The notes below the pieces were generated by a model. That model was not told the DNA's origin. It saw nothing but the letters and a program-made list of their open reading frames with translations, and did not search any database. From Clostridia bacterium (GTDB lineage: Bacteria > Bacillota > Clostridia > Christensenellales > Aristaeellaceae), in assembly GCA_017470145.1 (NCBI GenBank), contig JAFUFB010000015.1, forward strand, positions 1-64,000: 64,000 nucleotides of DNA, read 5' to 3'. Positions 32,319-40,130 of this stretch are shown here, in pieces (position 1 is the stretch's first letter; every line of letters starts with the position of its first letter). Both the position numbers and the translations under genes were made by a program.

Positions 32319-33005
32319 ATGGAACAGAAGCTTGTTTACACCGGCAAGACCAAGAATGTCTACGCACTGGACAACGGAAACTACCTGCTCAAGTTCAAGG
32401 ATGACTGCACGGGTAAGGATGGCGTGTTCGATCCCGGTGAAAACTCTGTGGGATTGACCATCGAGGGCGTGGGCGATGTAAACCTGCGGATGTCCATTTA
32501 CTTCTTCGAAAAGGTGAACGCGGCGGGCATCAAAACCCATTATGTCAACGCGGATCTGGAGAACACCACCATGGAAGTGCTGCCGGCCAAGGTTTTCGGC
32601 CATGGGCTGGAAGTCATCTGCCGCCACAAGGCCGTGGGCAGCTTCATCCGCCGCTATGGGGATTACATCGAGCCCGGCACCGATCTGCCGGCCTATGTGG
32701 AAATGACCTTTAAGGACGACGCCAAGGGCGATCCGCTGGTGACCAAGGATGGGCTGATCGTGCTGGGCGTCATGACCGCCGAGCAGTATGACAAGATCAA
32801 GGAAATGACCCAGCAGATCACCCAGATCGTGGCCGACGATATGAAGGAAAAGGGCCTGGTGCTGTATGACATCAAGTTCGAGTTCGGATACGACGCGGAT
32901 GGTAACGTGATGCTGATCGACGAGATCGCCTCCGGCAATATGCGGGTGTACAAGGATGGGGAGTATATCGATCCCATGACGCTGAGCAAGCTGTTCTTCG
33001 CTTAA
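32319..33005 (+). CDS. purC: SAICAR synthetase
   Basis: The 228-residue ATP-dependent ligase joins CAIR and aspartate. It begins [20 protein letters not shown], with GKTKNVY the SAICAR synthetase nucleotide loop, and has [17 protein letters not shown] and [22 protein letters not shown]. Length is typical for the short bacterial enzyme. The start follows AAGGAG. It lies between repeats A3 and A4. Confidence 0.95.
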   Translation: MEQKLVYTGKTKNVYALDNGNYLLKFKDDCTGKDGVFDPGENSVGLTIEGVGDVNLRMSIYFFEKVNAAGIKTHYVNADLENTTMEVLPAKVFGHGLEVICRHKAVGSFIRRYGDYIEPGTDLPAYVEMTFKDDAKGDPLVTKDGLIVLGVMTAEQYDKIKEMTQQITQIVADDMKEKGLVLYDIKFEFGYDADGNVMLIDEIASGNMRVYKDGEYIDPMTLSKLFFA

Positions 33006-33017
33006 TCTGAATCGCAA

Positions 33018-33052
33018 GGGTATTCCAGCCGGGTTCCCCGGCTGGAATACCC
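33018..33052 (+). other. strong 15-bp hairpin after purC, followed by TATAAT
   Basis: GGGTATTCCAGCCGG (33018-33032) pairs perfectly with CCGGCTGGAATACCC (33038-33052). It lacks a T-run, so it may be a processing or stability hairpin rather than a terminator. TATAAT follows at 33053-33058 without a clear -35. Confidence 0.6.
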
Positions 33053-33077
33053 TATAATCGTTTTAATGAAGATAAAG

Positions 33078-33278
33078 ACTACCCAGCCGTGCGAAGGGAT
33101 GTTTCACTCAGGGGCCCTTGGAAGACGTCGGCACTTAGCGGGTGGCGAGCGCGCTGCTGCGCGCGGTGCGCGTGCGATTCCTTGCGCGCGAAGGCAGCCG
33201 CTTTGTGCCGCTACGTCTGGAACGGAGGCGCGAGCCGTGCCCCGGAGGGGAACTCCCGCGCGCTTACGGCTGAGTAGT
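33078..33278 (+). repeat. family A structured repeat, copy A4 (expanded arm)
   Basis: Terminal stem ACTACCCAGCCGT/ACGGCTGAGTAGT (one wobble) differs from other copies with pairing kept. The internal GC arm is expanded by about 30 bp. Sense orientation, purC-purF gap. Confidence 0.9.
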
Positions 33279-33305
33279 TACAGTAAACAAAGGAGCATAC
33301 ATCCA

Positions 33306-34730
33306 GTGGGTGGATTTTTTGGCATCACCTCCAGGCGGGATTGCCTGGCGGACGTGTTTTTCGGCGTGGATTACCACAGCCATCTGGGAACCCGCCGGGG
33401 CGGGCTGGCGGCCTGGGATCCGAAGATCGGGCTGCAGCGGAAGATTCATAACATTGAAAACGCCCCCTTCCGCACCAAGTTTGAGCACATCTTTGAGGAA
33501 ATGAAGGGCACCAGCGCCATCGGCTGCATCAGCGATTCCGATCCCCAGCCCCTGCTGGTCCGGGCCCGGTGGGGGGCCTATGCCATCTGCATGGTAGGGG
33601 TCATCAACAACAGCCAGGAGCTGATCGACCAGTGCCTCAGCCGCAGCGGCAGCTATTTCGACGCCATGACCGGCGGCCGGGTGAACAGCACGGTGCTCCT
33701 GGCGGCCATCATCAACCAGAAGGAGGACTTCGTCTCCGGCATTCGCTATGCCAACGAGATCATCGAGGGGACGGCTTCCATCCTCATCATGAAGGACGAT
33801 GGCCGGCTCATCGCCGCCCGGGATCGATACGGGCGATTGCCGGTGCATATTGGTCAGGCGGAGGACGGCTACGCCGTGTCCTTCGAGACCTTCGCCTATG
33901 AGAAGATGGGATACGAGGATGTGCGGGACCTGGGGCCCGGCGAGATCGTGGAGATGGGGACAGAGGGCGTGACCCAGCTGAGTCCGCCGGGGGATACGAA
34001 GCGAATCTGCTCCTTCCTCTGGACCTATTATGGCTATCCTACCTCCAATTATGAGGGGGTCAACGTGGAGGCCATGCGATATCGCAACGGCGCCATCATG
34101 GCGGAGCACGATATGGCCCAGCATTCCGTCTGGGATATTGATTATGTGGGCGGGGTGCCGGATTCCGGCACACCCCACGCCATCGGCTACGCCAACCGCA
34201 GCGGCAAGCATTTCGCCCGGGCCTTCATCAAATATACCCCAACCTGGTCCCGCAGCTTTATGCCCAGCAGCCAGAGCGACCGGAACAAGATCGCGAAGAT
34301 GAAGCAGATTCCCGTCAGCGAGCTGATCAAGGGCAAGAACCTGCTGTTTGTGGACGACAGCATCGTCCGGGGAACCCAGCTGAAGGAGACGGTGGATTTC
34401 CTGTACGAAAACGGCGCCAAGACGGTGCATATGCGCTCCGCCTGCCCGCCCATTATGTACGCCTGCAAATATCTGAACTTCTCCCGCTCCAACAGCGATA
34501 TGGATCTCATCGCCCGGCGGGTTATCGTCGAGCTGGAGGGGGAGGAAGGTCTGAACCATATCGACGAGTACAGCGATGGCACAACAACTCGCGGCAAAGC
34601 CCTGCGGGACGCCATCTGCCAGAAGTTCAATTTCACCTCCCTGGAGTTCCAGAGCCTGGAAGGCGTTATCGCGGCGATAGGGCTGCCGAAGTGTGAGTTA
34701 TGCACTTACTGCTGGGACGGCAAAGAATAG
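33306..34730 (+). CDS. purF: amidophosphoribosyltransferase homolog lacking the N-terminal catalytic cysteine
   Basis: The 474-residue protein has the PurF layout: N-terminal Ntn glutaminase-like domain (GVDYHSHLGTRRGGLAAW) and C-terminal PRTase with NLLFVDDSIVRGTQLKETVD. Standard PurF starts MCGI with Cys after processing as the glutaminase nucleophile; here the chain starts (V/M)GGFFGITSRRDC, with glycine instead. The GTG at 33306 follows AGGAG by 10 nt and no upstream start restores a cysteine. PRPP amination from ammonia, or help from another glutaminase, is inferred. A CELCTYC cluster ends the protein. Same operon as purC and purM. Confidence 0.85.
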   Translation: MGGFFGITSRRDCLADVFFGVDYHSHLGTRRGGLAAWDPKIGLQRKIHNIENAPFRTKFEHIFEEMKGTSAIGCISDSDPQPLLVRARWGAYAICMVGVINNSQELIDQCLSRSGSYFDAMTGGRVNSTVLLAAIINQKEDFVSGIRYANEIIEGTASILIMKDDGRLIAARDRYGRLPVHIGQAEDGYAVSFETFAYEKMGYEDVRDLGPGEIVEMGTEGVTQLSPPGDTKRICSFLWTYYGYPTSNYEGVNVEAMRYRNGAIMAEHDMAQHSVWDIDYVGGVPDSGTPHAIGYANRSGKHFARAFIKYTPTWSRSFMPSSQSDRNKIAKMKQIPVSELIKGKNLLFVDDSIVRGTQLKETVDFLYENGAKTVHMRSACPPIMYACKYLNFSRSNSDMDLIARRVIVELEGEEGLNHIDEYSDGTTTRGKALRDAICQKFNFTSLEFQSLEGVIAAIGLPKCELCTYCWDGKE

Positions 34731-34814
34731 GGCCAGTGGGGCGCAGCCCCACCACTAAAATCTCCCCGTCCCCCACCGAGGTGGGGGGAGGGGTGCAGGG
34801 GAGAGGGGTCCCCT
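34731..34814 (+). repeat. family B GC-rich element, copy B4
   Basis: GTGGGGCGCAGCCCCAC hairpin, then CCCCCACCGAGGTGGGGG hairpin; sense orientation, starting right at the purF stop. Confidence 0.88.
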
Positions 34815-34856
34815 CAATCAACGACGAAATGACGGTCAAGGAGAATTAATACCAAA

Positions 34857-35894
34857 ATGAACCAATCTCACTCTGCGTCCTACGCCGCGGCCGGCGTGGA
34901 CATCGAAGCCGGATACAAGGGCGTCCAAATGATGAAAAAGGACGTCCAGCGCACATACATTCCCGGGGTCGTAGGCGACCTGGGAGGCTTCGGCGGCCTC
35001 TTCGCCCCGAACCTGACGGGCCTCAAGGAGCCGGTGCTGGTGTCCGGCACCGACGGCGTGGGCACCAAGCAGCGCATCGCCCAGCTGATGGACAAGCACA
35101 ACACCGTCGGCATCGACTGCGTCGCCATGTGCGTTAATGACATCATCTGCTGCGGCGCTCAGCCCCTGTTCTTCCTGGACTACATCGCCATCGGCAAGAA
35201 CATCCCGGAGAAGGTGGCGGCCCTGGTGTCCGGCGTGGCGGAGGGCTGCGTCCAGGCGGGCTGCGCCCTCATCGGCGGGGAGACAGCGGAGCATCCCGGC
35301 ACCATGCAGCCGGAGGATTACGACCTGGCGGGCTTCTCCGTCGGCGTGGTGGATAAGGAAAAGATCCTGGACCGCAGCGCCATGCGGGTGGGGGATATCG
35401 TCATCGCCCTGCCTTCCAGCGGCGTCCACAGCAATGGATTCTCCCTGGTTCGGAAGGTGTTCGACATCGAGCACGCGGACCTGGGGGCTCAGGTCAGCGA
35501 CCTGGGGTGCTCCCTGGGGGAGGCCCTGCTGGAGCCCACCCGCATCTATGTCAAGCCCGTGCTGGCGGCCCTGGCCGAAGCGGAAATTCATGGCATCAGC
35601 CACATCACCGGTGGCGGGTTCTATGAGAACATCCCCCGGTCCATTCCCGATGGGCTTTGCGCCGTGATCGACAAGGCGGCTATTCGTACCCCGGCCATCT
35701 TCTCCCTCATCGCCCGGCAGGGGAACATTCCGGAGCGGGATATGTTCAACACCTTTAACATGGGCGTGGGCATGAGCGTGGTGGTCTCCAAGGAGACCAC
35801 GGATCGGGCCCTGGCCGTTTTCCAGGCCCAGGGTGTGGAAGCCTATGTCATCGGCGAAATCGCGGAAGGCGAAAACAAGATTGAGTTGAAATAA
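34857..35894 (+). CDS. purM: phosphoribosylaminoimidazole (AIR) synthetase
   Basis: The 345-residue enzyme closes the imidazole ring. It has YAAAGVDIEAGYKGVQ, LVSGTDGVGTKQRIAQ, DIICCGAQPLFFLDYIA, IGGETAEHPG and LPSSGVHSNGFSLVRKV, all PurM motifs for ATP and FGAM binding. AAGGAG lies upstream at 34841-34846, a long spacing of about 12 nt. It is followed by the nested A5/C3 repeat. Confidence 0.95.
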   Translation: MNQSHSASYAAAGVDIEAGYKGVQMMKKDVQRTYIPGVVGDLGGFGGLFAPNLTGLKEPVLVSGTDGVGTKQRIAQLMDKHNTVGIDCVAMCVNDIICCGAQPLFFLDYIAIGKNIPEKVAALVSGVAEGCVQAGCALIGGETAEHPGTMQPEDYDLAGFSVGVVDKEKILDRSAMRVGDIVIALPSSGVHSNGFSLVRKVFDIEHADLGAQVSDLGCSLGEALLEPTRIYVKPVLAALAEAEIHGISHITGGGFYENIPRSIPDGLCAVIDKAAIRTPAIFSLIARQGNIPERDMFNTFNMGVGMSVVVSKETTDRALAVFQAQGVEAYVIGEIAEGENKIELK

Positions 35895-35900
35895 ACTCTT

Positions 35901-36105
35901 AATGAGGCGAAGGGATGTTTCACTCAGAGGCCCTTGGAAGACGTCTGGAACGGGCGAACCTCTGGCGACCGCCAGTGGCGGAAATCTCGCCAGAGGTGAG
36001 GTCAACCGAAAGGAAGCGATCTCCCCTGTGGGGAGTCGCGACCATTGAGGTTGCGGAAAGAGAGCGTGCCTCGGAGGGGAACTCCCGCGCGCCTATGACG
36101 GAGAA
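35901..36105 (+). repeat. family A copy A5, internally deleted and interrupted by element C3
   Basis: A's left part (GCGAAGGGATGTTTCACTC...GGAAGACGTC) jumps straight to TGGAACGG, as if deleted between the two ACGTC copies that close A's main arm. Element C3 then sits between TGGAACGG and GAGAGCGTGCC. The terminal stem is no longer well paired. purM-purN gap, sense orientation. Confidence 0.9.
35957..36056 (+). repeat. family C structured element, copy C3 (100 bp), nested in A5
   Basis: Stem ACCTCTGGCGA/TCGCCAGAGGT around CCGCCAGTGGCGG, second arm GCGATCTCCCC-TGT-GGGGAGTCGC, closing CAACC/GGTTG. Same 100-nt length and same sense orientation as C1 and C2. Confidence 0.92.
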
Positions 36106-36115
36106 GGAGAGTACA

Positions 36116-36730
36116 ATGAACGAAAGCAAGGCGCGGGTGGCGGTGCTGGTTTCCGGCGGGGGCACCAACCTGCAGGCCATCCTGGACGCCCAGGCAAAGG
36201 GCATTCTCCAGCATGGTCGGGTGGAGCTGGTCATCGCCAATAACCCGGGGGCCTATGCCCTGGAGCGGGCGAAGCAGGCGGGGGTTTCGGCCCTGGTCAT
36301 TACCCGCAAGGAGCGGGGCAGCCAGGAGGCCTTCGAGCAGGGCATCGTGGAGGCCCTGGAGGCAAACCACATCGACCTCATCGTGCTGGCAGGATTTATG
36401 TCCATCCTCAGCGAAAGCTTTACCCGCCGATATGACCATCGCATCCTGAACGTCCACCCCTCCTTGATTCCCTCCTTCTGCGGCCAGGGCTTCTATGGCT
36501 TGAAGGTCCATGAGGCGGCGCTGGCCAAGGGGGTCAAGGTGACGGGGGCTACGGTGCATTTCGTCAATGAGATTCCCGACGGGGGCGAGATCATCGCCCA
36601 GAAGGCCGTGCGGGTTTACCCCGGGGATACCCCGGAGCGGCTGCAGCAGCGGGTGATGCGCCAGGCGGAATGGAAGATTCTGCCCGCCGCGGTGGAACAG
36701 ATTTCAGCACAGATTGTGAAGGAGAAATAA
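36116..36730 (+). CDS. purN: phosphoribosylglycinamide formyltransferase
   Basis: The 204-residue enzyme transfers formyl from 10-formyl-THF to GAR. It has VLVSGGGTNLQAILDAQ, the catalytic ILNVHPSLIPSF (Asn-His), GATVHFVNEIPDGGEIIAQ (Asp) and LAGFMSILSESF. ATG 36116 follows GGAG by 6 nt; the frame upstream is repeat sequence. Its cofactor is regenerated by the fhs product at the end of the operon. purO follows after only 7 nt. Confidence 0.94.
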   Translation: MNESKARVAVLVSGGGTNLQAILDAQAKGILQHGRVELVIANNPGAYALERAKQAGVSALVITRKERGSQEAFEQGIVEALEANHIDLIVLAGFMSILSESFTRRYDHRILNVHPSLIPSFCGQGFYGLKVHEAALAKGVKVTGATVHFVNEIPDGGEIIAQKAVRVYPGDTPERLQQRVMRQAEWKILPAAVEQISAQIVKEK

Positions 36731-36737
36731 AAATACC

Positions 36738-37457
36738 ATGGAGATTTACAAGATCAATGCCATTTCCGCCCTGCTGCAGGGCAATCGCTACCCCGGCCGG
36801 GGTATTATCATCGGCAAGACGCCGGATGGCAAAAAGGCGGTCGCAGCCTATTTTATCATGGGGCGCAGCGCCAACAGCCGGAACCGCATCTTCACGGAAA
36901 AGGGAAACGAGGTCTTCACCGAGCCCTTCGATGAAAGCCTGGTGGAGGATCCCAGCCTCATCATCTATGCCGCCATCCGGGCTTATGAGAACAACCTCAT
37001 CGTCACCAACGGGGATCAGACAGACACTATCTATGAAGGCCTGCAGCAGGGGCTCAGCTTCAACAAAGCCCTGGAGAGCCGCTGCTTTGAGCCGGACGCC
37101 CCCAACTTCACCCCCCGCATCAGCGGCATGCTCACCTTCGGGGAAGGGGACTTCTCCTACCAGATGAGCATCCTGAAGAGCATCGACCCCGAGGGCAGCG
37201 ACTGCGCCCGATACGGCTTTACCTATCCGGCGAAGGCGGGCCTGGGACACTTTATTCACACCTATGTCACGGACGGCAACCCCATCCCCACCTTTCAGGG
37301 GGAACCGGAGCGAGTAGCTATCCTGGATGATATAGACGCCTTTACCAGCGAGGTGTGGAACGCCCTGGACGATGAAAACAGGATCTCCCTCTATGTTCGG
37401 TATATCGACCTGGCCACCGGTACGGCGGAAAATCGCCTGGTGAACAAGAATCAGTAA
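36738..37457 (+). CDS. PurO-type IMP cyclohydrolase
   Basis: The 239-residue protein belongs to the IMP cyclohydrolase-like family named after archaeal PurO: NRYPGRGIIIGKTPDGKKAV at the N-terminus, AYFIMGRSANSRNRIF and YAAIRAYENNLIVTNGDQTD. It is unrelated to the MGS-type cyclohydrolase half of bifunctional PurH and is placed directly before a stand-alone transformylase, so it would convert FAICAR to IMP. Spacing is 7 nt after purN and 13 nt before the transformylase. Activity is inferred from family and context. Confidence 0.85.
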   Translation: MEIYKINAISALLQGNRYPGRGIIIGKTPDGKKAVAAYFIMGRSANSRNRIFTEKGNEVFTEPFDESLVEDPSLIIYAAIRAYENNLIVTNGDQTDTIYEGLQQGLSFNKALESRCFEPDAPNFTPRISGMLTFGEGDFSYQMSILKSIDPEGSDCARYGFTYPAKAGLGHFIHTYVTDGNPIPTFQGEPERVAILDDIDAFTSEVWNALDDENRISLYVRYIDLATGTAENRLVNKNQ

Positions 37458-37470
37458 GGAGTGGGAAGAG

Positions 37471-38655
37471 ATGAAAGAATTTGAACTGAAATACGGCTGC
37501 AATCCAAATCAGAAGCCGGCGAAGATTTACATGGAGAATGGGGAAGAGCTGCCCATCCAGATTCTCAGCGGCCGCCCGGGCTACATCAACTTCCTGGACG
37601 CCTTTAACAGCTGGCAGCTGGTGAAGGAGTTGAAGGAAGCCCTGGGCCTGCCGGCGGTCACCTCCTTCAAGCATGTGAGCCCCACCAGCGCCGCTGTGGG
37701 CATCCCCCTGAGCGAAAAGCTGAAGAAGGCCTGCTTTGTGGACGATATTGAGGGCCTGGATGATTCCCCCCTGGCCTGCGCCTATGCCCGGGCCCGGGGC
37801 ACGGACCGGATGTGCTCCTTCGGCGACTGGGTGGCCCTGAGCGACGTCTGCGACGTCACCACCGCGAAGATGCTGAAGCGGGAGGTTTCCGACGGCATCA
37901 TCGCCCCGGGATATGAGCCGGAAGCCCTGGAGATTCTGAAAACCAAGCGGAAGGGCAATTACAACATCGTGCAGATCGATCCGGATTACGTGCCGGCGGT
38001 GCAGGAAAAGAAGCAGGTTTTCGGCATCACCTTCGAGCAGGGCCGGAACAATTTCCAAATCAATCGGGAGCTGTTGGGCAACCTGGTGACGAAGAACAAG
38101 GATCTGCCGGAGGCTGCCATTCGGGACCTGATCATCAGCCTGATTACGCTGAAGTACACTCAGTCCAACTCTGTCTGCTACGCGGTGGACGGCCAGGCCA
38201 TCGGCGTGGGCGCGGGGCAGCAGAGCCGCATCCATTGCACGCGCCTGGCGGGCACCAAGGCGGACACCTGGTTCCTGCGGCAGGCGGATAAGGTGCTGGC
38301 CCTGCCCTTCCGGGCGGATCTGGGCCGTCCGGACCGGGACAACGTCATCGATGGATACATCAACCAGAACGAGGAGGACGTCTGCGCGGAGGGAAACTGG
38401 CAGAAGTATTTTACCGCTCAGCCTGCCCCCTTCACCAAGGAGGAGCAGCGGGCCTATCTGGACACCATCTCCGGCGTCTCCCTGGGCAGCGACGCCTTCT
38501 TCCCCTTCAGCGATAACATCGAGCGGGCCCACCGCAGCGGCGTGCAGTATATCGCGGAGCCCGGCGGATCCATCCGGGATGATGCGGTCATCGAGTGCTG
38601 CGATCAGTACGGCATCGCCATGGCCTTTACCGGCATGCGGTTGTTCCACCATTAA
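37471..38655 (+). CDS. purH: AICAR transformylase (stand-alone PurH C-terminal domain)
   Basis: The 394-residue protein corresponds only to the AICAR formyltransferase part of PurH: ELKYGCNPNQKPAKIYM, SFKHVSPTSAAVG, YARARGTDRMCSFGDWVALS, GAGQQSRIHCTRLAGTKAD and SDAFFPFSDNIERAHRSGV. The Lys-His pair of SFKHVSP is the known catalytic element. The N-terminal cyclohydrolase half is missing and its function is presumably supplied by the preceding PurO-like gene. The start follows AAGGAG. Confidence 0.93.
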   Translation: MKEFELKYGCNPNQKPAKIYMENGEELPIQILSGRPGYINFLDAFNSWQLVKELKEALGLPAVTSFKHVSPTSAAVGIPLSEKLKKACFVDDIEGLDDSPLACAYARARGTDRMCSFGDWVALSDVCDVTTAKMLKREVSDGIIAPGYEPEALEILKTKRKGNYNIVQIDPDYVPAVQEKKQVFGITFEQGRNNFQINRELLGNLVTKNKDLPEAAIRDLIISLITLKYTQSNSVCYAVDGQAIGVGAGQQSRIHCTRLAGTKADTWFLRQADKVLALPFRADLGRPDRDNVIDGYINQNEEDVCAEGNWQKYFTAQPAPFTKEEQRAYLDTISGVSLGSDAFFPFSDNIERAHRSGVQYIAEPGGSIRDDAVIECCDQYGIAMAFTGMRLFHH

Positions 38656-38668
38656 GTATATGCGCGCG

Positions 38669-38836
38669 TGTTTAGTCGTGCGAAGGGATGTTTCACTCAG
38701 GGGCCCTTGGAAGACGTCGGCACTTAGCGGGTGGCGAGCGCGCACGCGCGAAGGTAGCCGCTTTGTGCCGCTACGTCTGGAACGGAGGCGCGAGCCGTGC
38801 CCCGGAGGGGAACTCCCGCGCGCTTACGACTAAACA
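38669..38836 (+). repeat. family A structured repeat, copy A6
   Basis: Terminal stem TGTTTAGTCGT/ACGACTAAACA and all family landmarks. Sense orientation, purH-purD gap, ending 23 nt before purD. Confidence 0.92.
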
Positions 38837-38859
38837 TCTTACGAAAAGGAGCAAAATCC

Positions 38860-40128
38860 ATGAAAATCATCGTCGTTGGCAGCGGCGGCCGCGAGCACGC
38901 CATCATCAAGAAATTAAAGGAAAGCCCCAAGGTTTCGGAAATCTTTGCCCTGCCGGGTAACGGTGGCATCGCGGCGGACGCCACCTGCGTGGATATCTCC
39001 GCCATGGACATCCCCGCCATTGTCCGCTTCGCGAAGGACAACGCCATTGATTACGCCGTGGTGGCGCCGGACGATCCCCTTGTGGCGGGCTGCGTGGACG
39101 CGCTGGAGGCGGAGGGCATCCCCTGCTTTGGCCCCCGGGCCAATGCCGCCATCATCGAGGGCAGCAAGGTCTTTGCCAAGAACCTGATGAAGCAATATGG
39201 CATCCCCACCGCCCGATACGAAACCTTCGACGACGCGGAGGCGGCCCTGAAGTACCTGGAAACTGCCCCCATTCCCACCGTCATCAAGGCGGATGGCCTG
39301 GCCCTGGGCAAAGGGGTCATCATCGCCGCCACCCGGGAGGAAGCGAAGCAGGCCGTCATCAGCATGATGCGGGAAGGCCAGTTCGGCAAGAGCGGGGAGC
39401 GGGTCGTGATTGAGGAATTCCTCACCGGGCCGGAGGTTTCCGTGCTCAGCTTTACCGACGGCCAGACCGTGGTCCCCATGGTCAGCTCCATGGACCATAA
39501 GCGGGCCGGGGATGGAGATACGGGCCTGAACACCGGCGGCATGGGCACCATCGCCCCCAATCCCTATTACACGGAGAAGGTGGCTGCCCGGTGCATGGAG
39601 GAAATCTTCCTCCCCACCATTCGGGCCATGGCCAAGGAGGGCCGCCCCTTCAAGGGCTGCCTGTATTTCGGCCTCATGATTACCCCCGATGGCCCGAAGG
39701 TCATTGAGTATAATTGCCGCTTTGGCGACCCGGAAACCCAGGTGGTGCTGCCCCTGCTGGAGGGCGACCTGCTGGAGATTATGCAGGCCGTGACGGAGGA
39801 GCGGCTGGCGGAGACCACTGTCCGATTCTCGGAGGGCGCCGCTGCCTGCGTCATCATGGCCTCGGAAGGTTACCCCGTGGCCTATGAAAAGGGCTATGAA
39901 ATCACCATCCCCAACGAAGCCCTGCCCCATGTGTACGTGGCAGGGGCGAAGCGCCAGGGGGACAAGCTGGTCACCAGCGGCGGCCGGGTGCTGGGCGTCA
40001 CGGCCGTGGCGGAGAATCTGCCCCAGGCCCTGAAGCAGGCCTATGTCCTGGTGGATACCATTCATTTTGATCATGCCTTCTATCGCCGGGATATCGGCGC
40101 GAGAGCTTTGAAAGCGGTGGAGAAATAA
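38860..40128 (+). CDS. purD: phosphoribosylamine-glycine ligase (GAR synthetase)
   Basis: The 422-residue ATP-grasp enzyme joins phosphoribosylamine and glycine. It has KIIVVGSGGREHAIIKKLK, YAVVAPDDPLVAGCVDAL, VIKADGLALGKGVIIAATRE, GGMGTIAPNPYY and EYNCRFGDPETQVVLPLL. ATG 38860 has AAGGAG about 8-9 nt upstream. purL starts only 2 nt after its stop, so the two are probably coupled. Confidence 0.95.
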   Translation: MKIIVVGSGGREHAIIKKLKESPKVSEIFALPGNGGIAADATCVDISAMDIPAIVRFAKDNAIDYAVVAPDDPLVAGCVDALEAEGIPCFGPRANAAIIEGSKVFAKNLMKQYGIPTARYETFDDAEAALKYLETAPIPTVIKADGLALGKGVIIAATREEAKQAVISMMREGQFGKSGERVVIEEFLTGPEVSVLSFTDGQTVVPMVSSMDHKRAGDGDTGLNTGGMGTIAPNPYYTEKVAARCMEEIFLPTIRAMAKEGRPFKGCLYFGLMITPDGPKVIEYNCRFGDPETQVVLPLLEGDLLEIMQAVTEERLAETTVRFSEGAAACVIMASEGYPVAYEKGYEITIPNEALPHVYVAGAKRQGDKLVTSGGRVLGVTAVAENLPQALKQAYVLVDTIHFDHAFYRRDIGARALKAVEK

Positions 40129-40130
40129 AG

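Noticed and set aside
33066-33305. upstream extension of purF through repeat A4
   Set aside because: The extra 80 residues are the translated repeat, seen in other frames at every A copy; the AGGAG and GTG at 33306 mark the start.
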